Assembly: GCA_045580325.1 (NCBI GenBank)
Contig: JAZNNR010000018.1
Coordinates: forward strand, 62,001 to 126,000
Origin: SIG672 sp045580325
GTDB lineage: Bacteria > Bacillota > Clostridia > Oscillospirales > CAG-272
DNA: 64,000 nt
Direction of reading: 5' to 3'
The first letter of the stretch is position 1. Each line of letters opens with the position of its first letter. A program made the translations under genes and the position numbers. The notes beneath the pieces are model-generated. The model did not search any database and was not told the origin of the DNA. It saw only the letters and a program-made list of their open reading frames with translations. Of this stretch, positions 18,357 to 24,672 are shown piece after piece.

Positions 18357-19574
18357 ATGGAATTTGGCGGAATCAATTTTGACACATATTTTAAAAACTA
18401 TCCCGATCAGAACGGGTATTTCGGAAAATACGGCGGCTGTTACGTATCCGACGAGCTCACAAAGGCGATGCAGGAGATCACAGAGGCTTACTTCACTATC
18501 TGCAAGTCGCGCAAGTTCATCGACGAGCTTCGCCGCATACGCAGAGAATTTCAGGGTCGTCCTACTCCTATTTCCCATCTTGAGCGTCTTTCAAACAAGC
18601 TCGGCAACGTTCAGCTCTACGTTAAGCGCGAGGATCTGAACCATTCGGGCGCACACAAGCTCAATCACTGTATGGGCGAGGCTCTTCTTGCGAAATATAT
18701 GGGCAAGAAGAAGGTAATTGCCGAAACAGGTGCAGGACAGCACGGCGTTGCTCTTGCGACAGCTGCGGCATATTTCGGTCTTGAATGCGATATTTATATG
18801 GGCTCTGTTGATATTAAGAAGCAGGCTCCCAACGTTGCAAGAATGAAGATTCTCGGCGCAAACGTTGTTGAGGTAACTCATGGACTTGCAACCCTCAAGG
18901 AAGCTGTTGACGACGCTTTCGCGGCATACGCAAAGGAGTACAAGGACGCTATCTACTGCATCGGTTCGGTTCTCGGACCTCATCCCTTCCCTATGATGGT
19001 GCGCGACTTCCAGAGCGTTGTCGGTATCGAAGCAAGAGAGCAGTTCACCGAAATGACAGGAGAGCTTCCCGACGCGATCGTAGCCTGTGTTGGCGGCGGC
19101 TCTAACGCGGCAGGATTTTTCTCGGGATTCCTCAACGATCCCGTAGAGATATACGGCATCGAGCCTCTCGGACGCGGTCCAAAGCTCGGCGATCACGCAG
19201 CAAGTCTTAAATACGGCACGGAAGGCATTATGCACGGCTTCAACTCGATCATGCTCAAGGACGAAAACGGCGAGCCTGCGCCCGTTTATTCGGTAGCAAG
19301 CGGTCTTGACTATCCTTCCTCGGGTCCCGAGCACGCATTCCTGCGCGACCTCGGCAGAGTTAAGTACGACGTTATCAACGACGATGAAACTATCGACGCA
19401 TTCTTCGAGCTTTCGAGAATGGAAGGCATTATCCCCGCTATCGAAAGCGCACACGCGGTAGCTTACGGAATCAAGCTCGCACAGCGTATGAGCCACGGCT
19501 CTGTTCTTATCAACCTCTCGGGCAGAGGCGACAAGGATATGGACTACGTAATTGAGAATTATGGAATAAGATAA
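18357..19574 (+). CDS. trpB: Tryptophan synthase beta chain
   Basis: This 405-residue PLP enzyme joins indole (or indole made by TrpA) with serine to give tryptophan. The PLP lysine is K101 in SGAHKLNH, the catalytic glutamate is E123 in AETGAGQHG, and the phosphate loop GGGSN is at 246-250. AAAGGA lies 11 bases before the ATG. No trpA or other trp gene flanks it; the gene stands alone behind a tryptophan T-box. It could therefore serve to salvage indole, or work with a TrpA encoded elsewhere. Usual family variants have GAHKINN; the Leu and His here are mild differences. Confidence 0.95.
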   Translation: MEFGGINFDTYFKNYPDQNGYFGKYGGCYVSDELTKAMQEITEAYFTICKSRKFIDELRRIRREFQGRPTPISHLERLSNKLGNVQLYVKREDLNHSGAHKLNHCMGEALLAKYMGKKKVIAETGAGQHGVALATAAAYFGLECDIYMGSVDIKKQAPNVARMKILGANVVEVTHGLATLKEAVDDAFAAYAKEYKDAIYCIGSVLGPHPFPMMVRDFQSVVGIEAREQFTEMTGELPDAIVACVGGGSNAAGFFSGFLNDPVEIYGIEPLGRGPKLGDHAASLKYGTEGIMHGFNSIMLKDENGEPAPVYSVASGLDYPSSGPEHAFLRDLGRVKYDVINDDETIDAFFELSRMEGIIPAIESAHAVAYGIKLAQRMSHGSVLINLSGRGDKDMDYVIENYGIR

Positions 19575-19577
19575 TCG

Positions 19578-19650
19578 GAGGGGCGTTGCCCCTGAACCCC
19601 ACTCAGGAAACTTTTGAAAAAGTTTCCTGATAACCTTCAAAACTTTATAG
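19578..19650. repeat. Palindromic repeat element, hairpin family copy 1
   Basis: A GGGGC/GCCCC hairpin is followed by ACCCC, then a perfect stem AGGAAACT with AGTTTCCT (19604-19629), then TTCAAAACTTT. The same order of parts recurs at 27014-27078 and 55751-55820 with different stem sequences. Confidence 0.7.
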
Positions 19651-19660
19651 AAAAGTTAAG

Positions 19661-19687
19661 GGCTTCTGCTGAAAAGCAGAAGCCTTT
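19661..19687 (+). terminator. Terminator after trpB
   Basis: A perfect 10-bp stem, GGCTTCTGCT with AGCAGAAGCC, closes a GAAA tetraloop and is followed by TTT. It ends the trpB transcript. Confidence 0.8.
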
Positions 19688-19706
19688 GGTTTTATAAATT
19701 TGAGAT

Positions 19707-19752
19707 AAAATCACACCAATATTTAATGCTGAACTCACCGACAAATTGAAAT
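19707..19752 (-). repeat. Stop-codon-linked repeat E, copy 1
   Basis: The sequence right after the HAD gene stop (19754) matches that right after the membrane gene stop at 23691: both share an AATTYCAATTTGTCG block and, about 20 bases later, TTGGTGTGATTTT. By eye about 38 of 48 positions agree. Confidence 0.7.
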
Positions 19753-19753
19753 T

Positions 19754-20527
19754 TTACAAACTCTTTAATATCCTATGTTCTATAAATTTTGCAACACCAT
19801 CGGCATCGTTGCTTTCTATAACATAATCAGCAACAGATTTAACTTCATCAATTCCATTGGAAACAGCAATACCCAACCCGCACATTTTTATCGGTTCAAT
19901 ATCGTCTTGGTCATCTCCAAAATAGGCCGTTTCATTAGGAGAACAGTTACAAATATCCAGCATTGCCTTAATGCCATTCCACTTTGTTGCTGTTGTGTTC
20001 ATTATTTGCAATAAATAACCATGAGCAATTGTATAATGCAAATCTTCTGTCAATTCTTTTTTGACAAAGTAAAGTGTTTCCTCGCTGTCAAGGTGAACCA
20101 GTATTTTTAATACGCCTTCCTTGTTGGCAATGCCAATCAAATTGTTTGAAACAATTGTTTTGTAATCTTCAATAGGATGATTTGAGTATGCACGGTCTCC
20201 TGTTTCGAGGGTAATTCGAAGATTAGGATAGCATTTTAACGCATTCAATAAATGCTCGGCACTTCTTTGACAGATAGCATAATCCACTTGTTGATTTCTG
20301 TGGATTATTCTTGCACCATTGGAAACAACCATTGCATCAAAGCCAATCAAATCACCAAATTGTTTTGTTGTACGTAATGGTCTGGCTGTGGCAACCATGA
20401 TGTTAATTCCACGTTTCTTACATTCTTTAAGGACTTTGATAGTACGCGCGGATAGGGTTTTATCTGTATGTAGCAAAGTTCTATCTAAATCCACGACAAT
20501 AGTCTTAACACTTGCAGTGTTTATCAT
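19754..20527 (-). CDS. HAD-superfamily hydrolase, Cof-type
   Basis: This 257-residue phosphatase-like protein has the nucleophile motif VVDLDRTLL (D13 and D15 after the chosen start), a Cof-type cap in the middle, and the metal motif YFGDDQDD near residue 210. The family dephosphorylates sugar phosphates, FMN or similar small molecules. The ATG at 20527 lies 10 bases after AAAGGA; a GTG nine bases earlier would touch the ribosome site. It is the last of three minus-strand islet genes (lipoprotein, pyrophosphatase-like, HAD). Its AT-rich codon use differs from the trpB and ribosomal genes on either side, which suits horizontal transfer. Confidence 0.9.
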   Translation of the reverse strand: MINTASVKTIVVDLDRTLLHTDKTLSARTIKVLKECKKRGINIMVATARPLRTTKQFGDLIGFDAMVVSNGARIIHRNQQVDYAICQRSAEHLLNALKCYPNLRITLETGDRAYSNHPIEDYKTIVSNNLIGIANKEGVLKILVHLDSEETLYFVKKELTEDLHYTIAHGYLLQIMNTTATKWNGIKAMLDICNCSPNETAYFGDDQDDIEPIKMCGLGIAVSNGIDEVKSVADYVIESNDADGVAKFIEHRILKSL

Positions 20528-20543
20528 TGCTATCACATCCTTT

Positions 20544-20561
20544 CGTCAAATTGGAATTTTA
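20544..20561 (-). repeat. Stop-codon-linked repeat E, short copy
   Basis: Immediately at the stop of the pyrophosphatase-like gene the minus strand reads TAAAATTCCAATTTGACG, the core of repeat E. Only the core is present here; the downstream half is absent. Confidence 0.55.
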
Positions 20562-20882
20562 CATTCTAATTTCCGTATGAAAATATTGTTCTTGAAATGC
20601 AACTTGCCGCATAATTTCATCTTTTGTAAAGGATACACCTTCTGGTGCTACAACCCACTTTTCTTCTATGTCATCATATCTATGAATGATGGCAATTACT
20701 TTGCCACTAAACTCTTTAATGGGTTCATTTACGCCAACTATGTATGCATCTTGTTCTTCTCCGTCAGCAGCTACAATACCCTCTATATAGCCGTAGTTGA
20801 CAGAATAGTAGATGTCTTTATGCTCTGGATGATATGTTCCTAATGGGCGATCAACAATAACCTTAACAAATTTTCCTAACAT
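20559..20882 (-). CDS. Inorganic pyrophosphatase-like small protein
   Basis: This 107-residue protein resembles part of a family I soluble pyrophosphatase: VIVDRPLGTYHPEH, YYSVNYGYIEG and DGEEQDAYIVG match the entry strands and the D-x-x-x-x-D metal site, and HRYDDIEEKWVVAP the next strand. Family I enzymes are about 170-180 residues, so this is a short clostridial relative lacking the C-terminal metal site. Hydrolysis of pyrophosphate is therefore plausible but unproven. The ATG at 20882 follows GAGG by six bases; an ATG at 20912 overlaps the upstream gene and lacks a ribosome site. Confidence 0.82.
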   Translation of the reverse strand: MLGKFVKVIVDRPLGTYHPEHKDIYYSVNYGYIEGIVAADGEEQDAYIVGVNEPIKEFSGKVIAIIHRYDDIEEKWVVAPEGVSFTKDEIMRQVAFQEQYFHTEIRM

Positions 20883-20908
20883 TTTAACCTCGACAAAACA
20901 GAATTTGT

Positions 20909-21133
20909 TCATTTCTTTTTCTTGTTAAGATAGATAATAACGGCAATCAAAATGGCCACAATTATTGCCGAAATCAATCCACCAACGATCAGCCAATGTG
21001 TTTGGTAAGTAAGAAATCTAGCAGTAGGGCCATCTGCACCACCGATAATGCCAACGGATGAGGCTTCATTGTTACAACCACCAAGGCACAATACAAGAAT
21101 TAATAATGAAACAAAAATCATTAACTTTTTCAT
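20909..21133 (-). CDS. Small lipoprotein with decarboxylase-beta GGADGPT motif
   Basis: This 74-residue protein starts at the ATG at 21133 after AAAGGAG. A lipoprotein signal (LILVLCLGGC, lipobox cysteine) is followed by SVGIIGGADGPTARF and a C-terminal membrane helix ending in NKKKK. GIIGGADGPT is the signature seen in the beta subunit of sodium-pumping decarboxylases, yet here it is in a tiny protein with one helix, not a ten-helix pump. It may be a fragment that became an independent gene or a partner of such a pump. Its function is unknown. It heads a three-gene minus-strand unit whose promoter borders repeat R1. Confidence 0.8.
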   Translation of the reverse strand: MKKLMIFVSLLILVLCLGGCNNEASSVGIIGGADGPTARFLTYQTHWLIVGGLISAIIVAILIAVIIYLNKKKK

Positions 21134-21210
21134 ACACGGACACTCCTTTGTCAAGTTTTTCAACCTATTAGACCTATTCAAGTTTATCGATTAGATACCT
21201 AAGTGAAATA

Positions 21211-21239
21211 ATTATATCATAAAAATTCCAAAAAGTAAA
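21211..21239 (-). promoter_or_regulatory. Promoter whose -35 lies in repeat R1 (copy 1)
   Basis: On the minus strand TTTACT (21234-21239) and TATAAT (21211-21216) are 17 bp apart. The -35 box is inside the conserved edge of repeat R1; the -10 is in flanking DNA. Confidence 0.75.
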
Positions 21240-21345
21240 TAGGACGGCTCAATTTTTTACAAATTGAACCGCCCTACGTCTTGTAGGGACAGGCGTCCTC
21301 GACTGTCCGCTTATTACGGCGGCAGCAAGCCACCGCCCTACAAAA
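21230..21345 (-). repeat. Repeat R1, copy 1
   Basis: This roughly 115-bp element recurs at 23336 and 24355. It has an AAAAAGTAAATAGGA edge, a TTGTAGGG ... CCCTACAA inverted pair, an inner GGACAG/CTGTCC hairpin and a GGCGG/CCGCC hairpin. This copy also has an extra dyad (GGCTCAATTT with AAATTGAACC) missing in the others. No coding capacity; a MITE-like mobile repeat is likely. Confidence 0.85.
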
Positions 21346-21399
21346 AGAGTCATAATGATTCTATTAAAAACCGTTATGACTCAAAAAGATTGCAAAACA

Positions 21400-21428
21400 T
21401 TGCAATTCTAAATAATTTATGGTACAAT
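21400..21428 (+). promoter_or_regulatory. Promoter of the rightward islet genes
   Basis: TTGCAA (21400-21405) and TACAAT (21423-21428) are 17 bp apart, 22 bases before the start of the unknown gene at 21450. Confidence 0.72.
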
Positions 21429-21449
21429 GTAAAAGAGGAGCGTGAGTAT

Positions 21450-22322
21450 ATGGAACTGTATGCAAGTGATATGTTCTTTCGTGGCGGTAACGAAAAAGAA
21501 CAAGCATATGATTGTTGTATTCATGGAAATATTATTTTTAAAATTGGGGATAATTTACTCTCTGATAACACAGAGTGGTGTGTAAGCGCCTCGGCATATA
21601 GGTTCTTGCATACTCTCTTTGAAAATCATTTTATGGGTGCAGAAGAGTTTATGATTTCTTGTTGTGGACATTTTATGGTTCCGTCGGAAGATAAAATGTC
21701 TGTAAGTATCGTCGGTTGCAGTAATGGTATTGATTTCAACATTATTCACGAAGACGAAAGCATTACCATTGTAACAGCAGATGATGCTGAATATCATATT
21801 CCCTTTGAGGACTATAAAAAGGCGGTTATATCTTTTGCTGAACAAGTAATGGACTTCTACAAAGCAAACCCACCCCGTGAGTTTGAAGACGATTTTAACA
21901 AAGACGGATATAGTGCTTTTATCACCGAGTGGTATTCGCTATATGACAAAGCAATTTCAATGCTGAATGAGATTCCGAAAATCAATCCCATTACTTTTGA
22001 AGATTATGAAGCTTGCACTGAAAATGAAATTACGGGTATAAGTAAGGCAGGAATATCGCTTAAATCATTTGGTTTTATCAATTTCAAAGAGTGTGCATAT
22101 AATTTTAAGCAAACAGAGGGCGGTTCGGGAAAGTGTGTCGGAGAAAGAGAAATCACAAACCTTTCATTTACTTTCTACACATCGCCCAAACCGATTATGA
22201 TTAAGTTCATTGAGAAAAACAAGTTTATTGAGTTTATCACAAAAGAAAACACGATATATCGTTTTAATAAACTCCAAAAAGAGATTTTGAAATATGGATA
22301 TAGCACAAGAGATATGACATAA
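21450..22322 (+). CDS. Unknown 290-residue protein
   Basis: The ATG at 21450 follows a GAGGAG ribosome site; upstream in-frame readings pass through repeat R1 and the promoter. The protein is soluble and acidic, with no signal peptide or membrane helix. The first half is beta-rich (FKIGDNLLSDNTEWCVSASA, IIHEDESITIVTADDAEYHI), followed by a helical segment (FEDYKKAVISFAEQVMDFYK) and a second domain with many aromatic residues. I do not recognise the family. Its neighbour is a zinc-ribbon protein 12 bases downstream, with which it is probably cotranscribed. AT-rich codon use and islet context suggest acquired DNA. Confidence 0.85.
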   Translation: MELYASDMFFRGGNEKEQAYDCCIHGNIIFKIGDNLLSDNTEWCVSASAYRFLHTLFENHFMGAEEFMISCCGHFMVPSEDKMSVSIVGCSNGIDFNIIHEDESITIVTADDAEYHIPFEDYKKAVISFAEQVMDFYKANPPREFEDDFNKDGYSAFITEWYSLYDKAISMLNEIPKINPITFEDYEACTENEITGISKAGISLKSFGFINFKECAYNFKQTEGGSGKCVGEREITNLSFTFYTSPKPIMIKFIEKNKFIEFITKENTIYRFNKLQKEILKYGYSTRDMT

Positions 22323-22334
22323 TAAGGAGGCTTT

Positions 22335-22613
22335 ATGTCACATAGTAAATATAATAAAAGAGGTCACTCACTATATTTAGATAATTGGAATCCGAATGCA
22401 AAAAAATATATCAACGAATGCAAAATATGCGGATATAAAGGTTATAGTCCTGCAATAGAAGAATCCGACTTTTTAAGCAACAGCGACAAAGATCTCTTTA
22501 CATTTTCAATTAACAAGGCAATATATGAGGAATTGACCAAAACATTTTCCGCGTTAGAATTGGATGAGTACGGTCGTTGTAAGGATTGTGCAAGAATTCA
22601 AGATAAAAAGTAA
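22335..22613 (+). CDS. Unknown small zinc-ribbon protein
   Basis: This 92-residue protein has two Cys pairs, CKIC near residue 29 and CKDC near residue 82, that could hold a zinc ion. The region between is predicted helical and acidic. AAGGAGG lies seven bases before the ATG, and the gene follows the 290-residue unknown by 12 bases. I do not recognise the family. A small nucleic-acid or protein-binding adaptor would fit the ribbon, but this is inference. Confidence 0.82.
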   Translation: MSHSKYNKRGHSLYLDNWNPNAKKYINECKICGYKGYSPAIEESDFLSNSDKDLFTFSINKAIYEELTKTFSALELDEYGRCKDCARIQDKK

Positions 22614-22620
22614 TTAGATA

Positions 22621-22657
22621 AAAATGGCTATGACATTCCGTGTGTCATAGCCATTTT
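22621..22657 (+). terminator. Terminator of the rightward islet unit
   Basis: A perfect 15-bp stem, AAAATGGCTATGACA with TGTCATAGCCATTTT, closes a seven-base loop eight bases after the zinc-ribbon gene. Confidence 0.82.
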
Positions 22658-22661
22658 AAAA

Positions 22662-22683
22662 TAATTTGCACCAAGTTTGCACC
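22662..22683 (-). repeat. GGTGCAAA 11-bp tandem pair
   Basis: On the minus strand GGTGCAAACTT and GGTGCAAATTA lie side by side. The same 11-bp unit is present three times at 23620-23652. Confidence 0.6.
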
Positions 22684-22708
22684 AAAGCACAAAACCAAGC
22701 ATAAGAAA

Positions 22709-22736
22709 ACCCCGAAAACCGTGATGGTTTCGGGGT
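22709..22736 (-). terminator. Terminator after the GNAT gene
   Basis: ACCCCGAAACC pairs with GGTTTTCGGGGT in the minus transcript and TTTTC follows. It lies about 100 bases after the acetyltransferase stop. Between them the minus strand reads AAGAGATGA in a context resembling the rpsI-tail copies. Confidence 0.65.
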
Positions 22737-22836
22737 CTTTGAATACTCTTTGAAATAATACAGGTCATCTCTTTTTTCGGGGGATTAAGCACGCCGTTTG
22801 ACACCGTAAATAACATTCTGCAAAGAATTTGCCAAA

Positions 22837-23274
22837 TCACTTTTTCATCTCCATATAAGGAATAACCTCGTAGCCGCATTTTTTATAAACGTTCACGGCT
22901 CTTTCGTTTTCTTCTTCGACTTCCAAGCGAAATATTGCCCCGGGGTACTTATCTTCAATGAATTTAAGAAAACGGCTTCCGATTCCCAAGCCTCTATACT
23001 CGGTTTTAATATATATATCCTCGCTCCACATACACGGCTTTCCGAATTCTGTGGAAAAGCTTTTGGCAACCATAGCGTATCCTTGTATTTCTTCTGCGTT
23101 TTCAAAAATATATCCTTCAAGATACGGATTATCACTAAGGCAGGCATTTATGTCTGCTTCGAATATTTCCTGCGAGCCGTTAGTTAATACCGCAGGAGAA
23201 GCATAGAAGACTCTCATCATTTCGAGAACCTGTCCTCTGTCCTTCTCTTCCATACCTCTGATTACACTTTGCAC
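22837..23274 (-). CDS. GNAT-family N-acetyltransferase
   Basis: This 145-residue protein transfers an acetyl group from acetyl-CoA to an unknown amine. The acetyl-CoA loop RGLGIGSRFL near residue 95 and the C-terminal E-x-x-N-x-x-A-x-x-x-Y-x-x-x-G-Y pattern (ENERAVNVYKKCGYE) define the family. A GTG start at 23274 is preferred: GGAGG lies eight bases upstream, while the farther in-frame ATG at 23319 lies inside the -10 box. The gene is a single-gene unit in the rpsI-side islet, bounded by repeat R1 and a terminator. Confidence 0.88.
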   Translation of the reverse strand: MQSVIRGMEEKDRGQVLEMMRVFYASPAVLTNGSQEIFEADINACLSDNPYLEGYIFENAEEIQGYAMVAKSFSTEFGKPCMWSEDIYIKTEYRGLGIGSRFLKFIEDKYPGAIFRLEVEEENERAVNVYKKCGYEVIPYMEMKK

Positions 23275-23317
23275 TTTATTTGCCTCCATATTGAAATTCG
23301 GGTTATTTATCGTGTGC

Positions 23318-23346
23318 ATTATACCATAATTTCGGCAAAAAGTAAA
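23318..23346 (-). promoter_or_regulatory. Promoter whose -35 lies in repeat R1 (copy 2)
   Basis: TTTACT (23341-23346, repeat edge) and TATAAT (23318-23323, flank) are 17 bp apart. The spacer differs from copies 1 and 3, so the repeat boundary falls within the spacer. Confidence 0.78.
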
Positions 23347-23442
23347 TAGGACTTTTTACAAATTGAACCGCCATACGTCTTGTAGGGACAGGCGTCCTCG
23401 ACTGTCCACCTGTTACGGCAGCAGTAAGCTGCCGCCCTACAA
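23336..23442 (-). repeat. Repeat R1, copy 2
   Basis: It is nearly identical to copies 1 and 3 over the TTGTAGGGACAGG hairpin core and ends in GCCGCCCTACAA. The first dyad arm is deleted, as in copy 3. A copy of the rpsI tail and terminator follows directly. Confidence 0.85.
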
Positions 23443-23447
23443 CCAAA

Positions 23448-23508
23448 ACAGACCCCACAAAACCGTGAGGTCTGTAAAAATATTGTTCGAAGAACTTATC
23501 TCTTTGAG
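23448..23508 (-). repeat. Duplicated rpsI tail and terminator, copy C
   Basis: On the minus strand TCAAAGAGATAA is followed by the same bases as after rpsI (CTTCGAACAATATTTTT, then an ACAGACC/GGTCTGT hairpin). Only the last three codons and the stop match rpsI; the sequence before them differs. Confidence 0.8.
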
Positions 23509-23528
23509 TTTTAGCAATACCGTTTGAT

Positions 23529-23613
23529 ATCGTGAATATCGTGGAAATATCGTGTGATATCGTGCATTTATCGTGTGTTTTCGTGCGATATCGTGAATAT
23601 CGTGAGTATCGCC
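23529..23613. repeat. Helically phased ATCGTG array
   Basis: ATCGTG or a one-base variant starts at 23529, 23538, 23549, 23559, 23570, 23580, 23590, 23599 and 23608. The spacing of 9-11 bp places every copy on the same face of the helix. It lies in non-coding DNA between two leftward islet genes. Confidence 0.75.
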
Positions 23614-23619
23614 CTATAA

Positions 23620-23652
23620 AGTGTTGCACCAAATTTGCACCAAAATCACACC
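23620..23652 (-). repeat. GGTGNNA 11-bp tandem triplet
   Basis: The minus strand reads three contiguous 11-bp units beginning GGTGTGATTTT, GGTGCAAATTT and GGTGCAACACT. It is adjacent to repeat E and to the ATCGTG array. Confidence 0.65.
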
Positions 23653-23690
23653 AACATTCAACGCTGTTCTGCTCGACAAATTGGAATTTG
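23642..23690 (-). repeat. Stop-codon-linked repeat E, copy 2
   Basis: Directly at the stop of the membrane gene, GACAAATT-CC-AATTTGTC forms a perfect 8-bp dyad, followed by the TTGGTGTGATTTT block also seen after the HAD gene. Confidence 0.7.
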
Positions 23691-24293
23691 TCATTTTGTA
23701 ACACACCAAATAGCTAATGGCACATAGCAGCTCACTAATACGAGTCTTTGCCAAAGACCACCGTGTCTCAAAACAGTATTTGCGAATTTTTCTTTCTCCC
23801 CCATAATGAAGAAGCAGAAGAACAAGAACGTTGCAATAAAGCTAACAAGCGAGATCGCTCCCATAATTATATCTCCCGCTTGAAACTGCATTATTGCCAA
23901 GAGCAACGGTACAGCAATTAATGTCATAAATCCGATCGCAGAAGCACCGCCGTGAATTTTAGTCAGTGCATCCTCGTCTTGTCTGTTCTCGTTCAATGGA
24001 CAAAAGCCCGAAATAATCTCACAGCCGATACCGTATATTGCAAGTAATATCCATATTGCGATTGCCAAGCCACCGATGTTTTCTTGATACAACGCATACG
24101 GAGCAATACAGAAAACGACACCCGAGAGAATGCACCACACATTGTAAATCCACTTCACAGGACTTTGCCGTGAGCCCAGTACCGAGAGTGCCATTTCTTT
24201 ATGCTTATAGTTTGGATAAAAATGCGCAAGCAACAATGGTAGTAGATTATCTGCTACCAAAATAATAATCCATAATATTTTCATGTATTTCAT
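23691..24293 (-). CDS. Six-helix membrane protein, DUF998-like
   Basis: This 200-residue protein has about six hydrophobic segments. The pattern LSVLGSRQSPVKWIYNVWCILSG (split here: LSVLGSRQSP, KWIYNVW, ILSGVVF) and a KIHG segment before helix 4 resemble DUF998 membrane proteins, whose function is unknown. Two starts are possible, ATG at 24293 or at 24284; a weak GACGAG lies before the first, so the start is uncertain by three codons. It forms a one-gene unit with its own R1-bordered promoter in the rpsI-side islet. Confidence 0.82.
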   Translation of the reverse strand: MKYMKILWIIILVADNLLPLLLAHFYPNYKHKEMALSVLGSRQSPVKWIYNVWCILSGVVFCIAPYALYQENIGGLAIAIWILLAIYGIGCEIISGFCPLNENRQDEDALTKIHGGASAIGFMTLIAVPLLLAIMQFQAGDIIMGAISLVSFIATFLFFCFFIMGEKEKFANTVLRHGGLWQRLVLVSCYVPLAIWCVTK

Positions 24294-24336
24294 CTCGTCA
24301 AATTCAAGTTTATCGATTAGATACCTAAGTGAAATA

Positions 24337-24365
24337 ATTATATCATAAAAATCCCAAAAAGTAAA
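24337..24365 (-). promoter_or_regulatory. Promoter whose -35 lies in repeat R1 (copy 3)
   Basis: TTTACT (24360-24365) and TATAAT (24337-24342) are 17 bp apart. The following roughly 65 bases match those at 21177-21240 almost exactly, so promoter plus flank were duplicated together. Confidence 0.77.
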
Positions 24366-24463
24366 TAGGATTTTTTACAAATTAAACCGCCCTACGTCTT
24401 GTAGGGACAGGCGTCCTCGACTGTGCGACTATTACGGCGGCAGCAAGCCACCGCCCTACAACA
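24355..24463 (-). repeat. Repeat R1, copy 3
   Basis: Same architecture as copies 1 and 2, with one changed base in the inner hairpin (CTGTGC). An rpsI tail copy follows directly, as at copy 2. Confidence 0.85.
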
Positions 24464-24466
24464 AAA

Positions 24467-24540
24467 ACAGACCCCACAAAAATGTGAGGTCTGTAAAAAT
24501 ATTGTTCGAAGAACTTATCTCTTCGAGAACTGTTACGACG
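24467..24540 (-). repeat. Duplicated rpsI tail and terminator, copy B
   Basis: The minus strand encodes the same last residues as rpsI (QFSKR and stop) using a different serine codon (TCG instead of AGC), followed by the same terminator. A CGTCGT further upstream also matches. This is what a displaced 3' end of an rpsI allele would look like. Confidence 0.82.
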
Positions 24541-24619
24541 TTAAGAAAACACTCCGGTGGAGTGTTTTAGTCGGAACCGCAGCGGCTATGCCGCGAGGAT
24601 ACCTCAGTTCAGCCGCAAA
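24541..24619. other. Spacer with inverted rpsI-tail fragment
   Basis: A perfect AAAACACTCC/GGAGTGTTTT hairpin (24547-24569) is followed by a GCGGC hairpin and by ACCTCAGTTCAGC (24601-24613). The latter is an exact 13-bp inverted copy of the rpsI 3' coding end (24682-24694). Confidence 0.6.
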
Positions 24620-24652
24620 AATAAACAGACCCCACAAAAACGTGAGGTCTGT
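24620..24652 (-). terminator. Terminator of the rplM-rpsI operon
   Basis: ACAGACC pairs with GGTCTGT, extended by CAC/GTG across a mismatch, and is followed by TTTATTTTT on the minus strand. Two further copies lie at 24467 and 23448. Confidence 0.83.
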
Positions 24653-24672
24653 AAAAATATTGTTCGAAGTGA

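Noticed and set aside
21264..21449. N-terminal extension of the unknown gene at 21450
   Set aside because: The extension would be encoded by repeat R1 and the promoter; the ATG at 21450 has a GAGGAG site.
23275..23319. ATG at 23319 as start of the GNAT gene
   Set aside because: It lies inside the TATAAT box of the predicted promoter, so it would not be transcribed; the GTG at 23274 has a good ribosome site.
23529..23613. CRISPR array
   Set aside because: The ATCGTG units are only 6 bases with 9-11 bp spacing. There are no 25-37 base repeats or unique spacers and no cas genes in the window.
23303..23704. A 133-codon minus-strand frame across the repeats between the GNAT and DUF998-like genes
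   Set aside because: It runs through repeat E, the ATCGTG array, the rpsI tail copy and repeat R1, has no ribosome site and contains low-complexity tandem residues. It is a shadow of the repeats.
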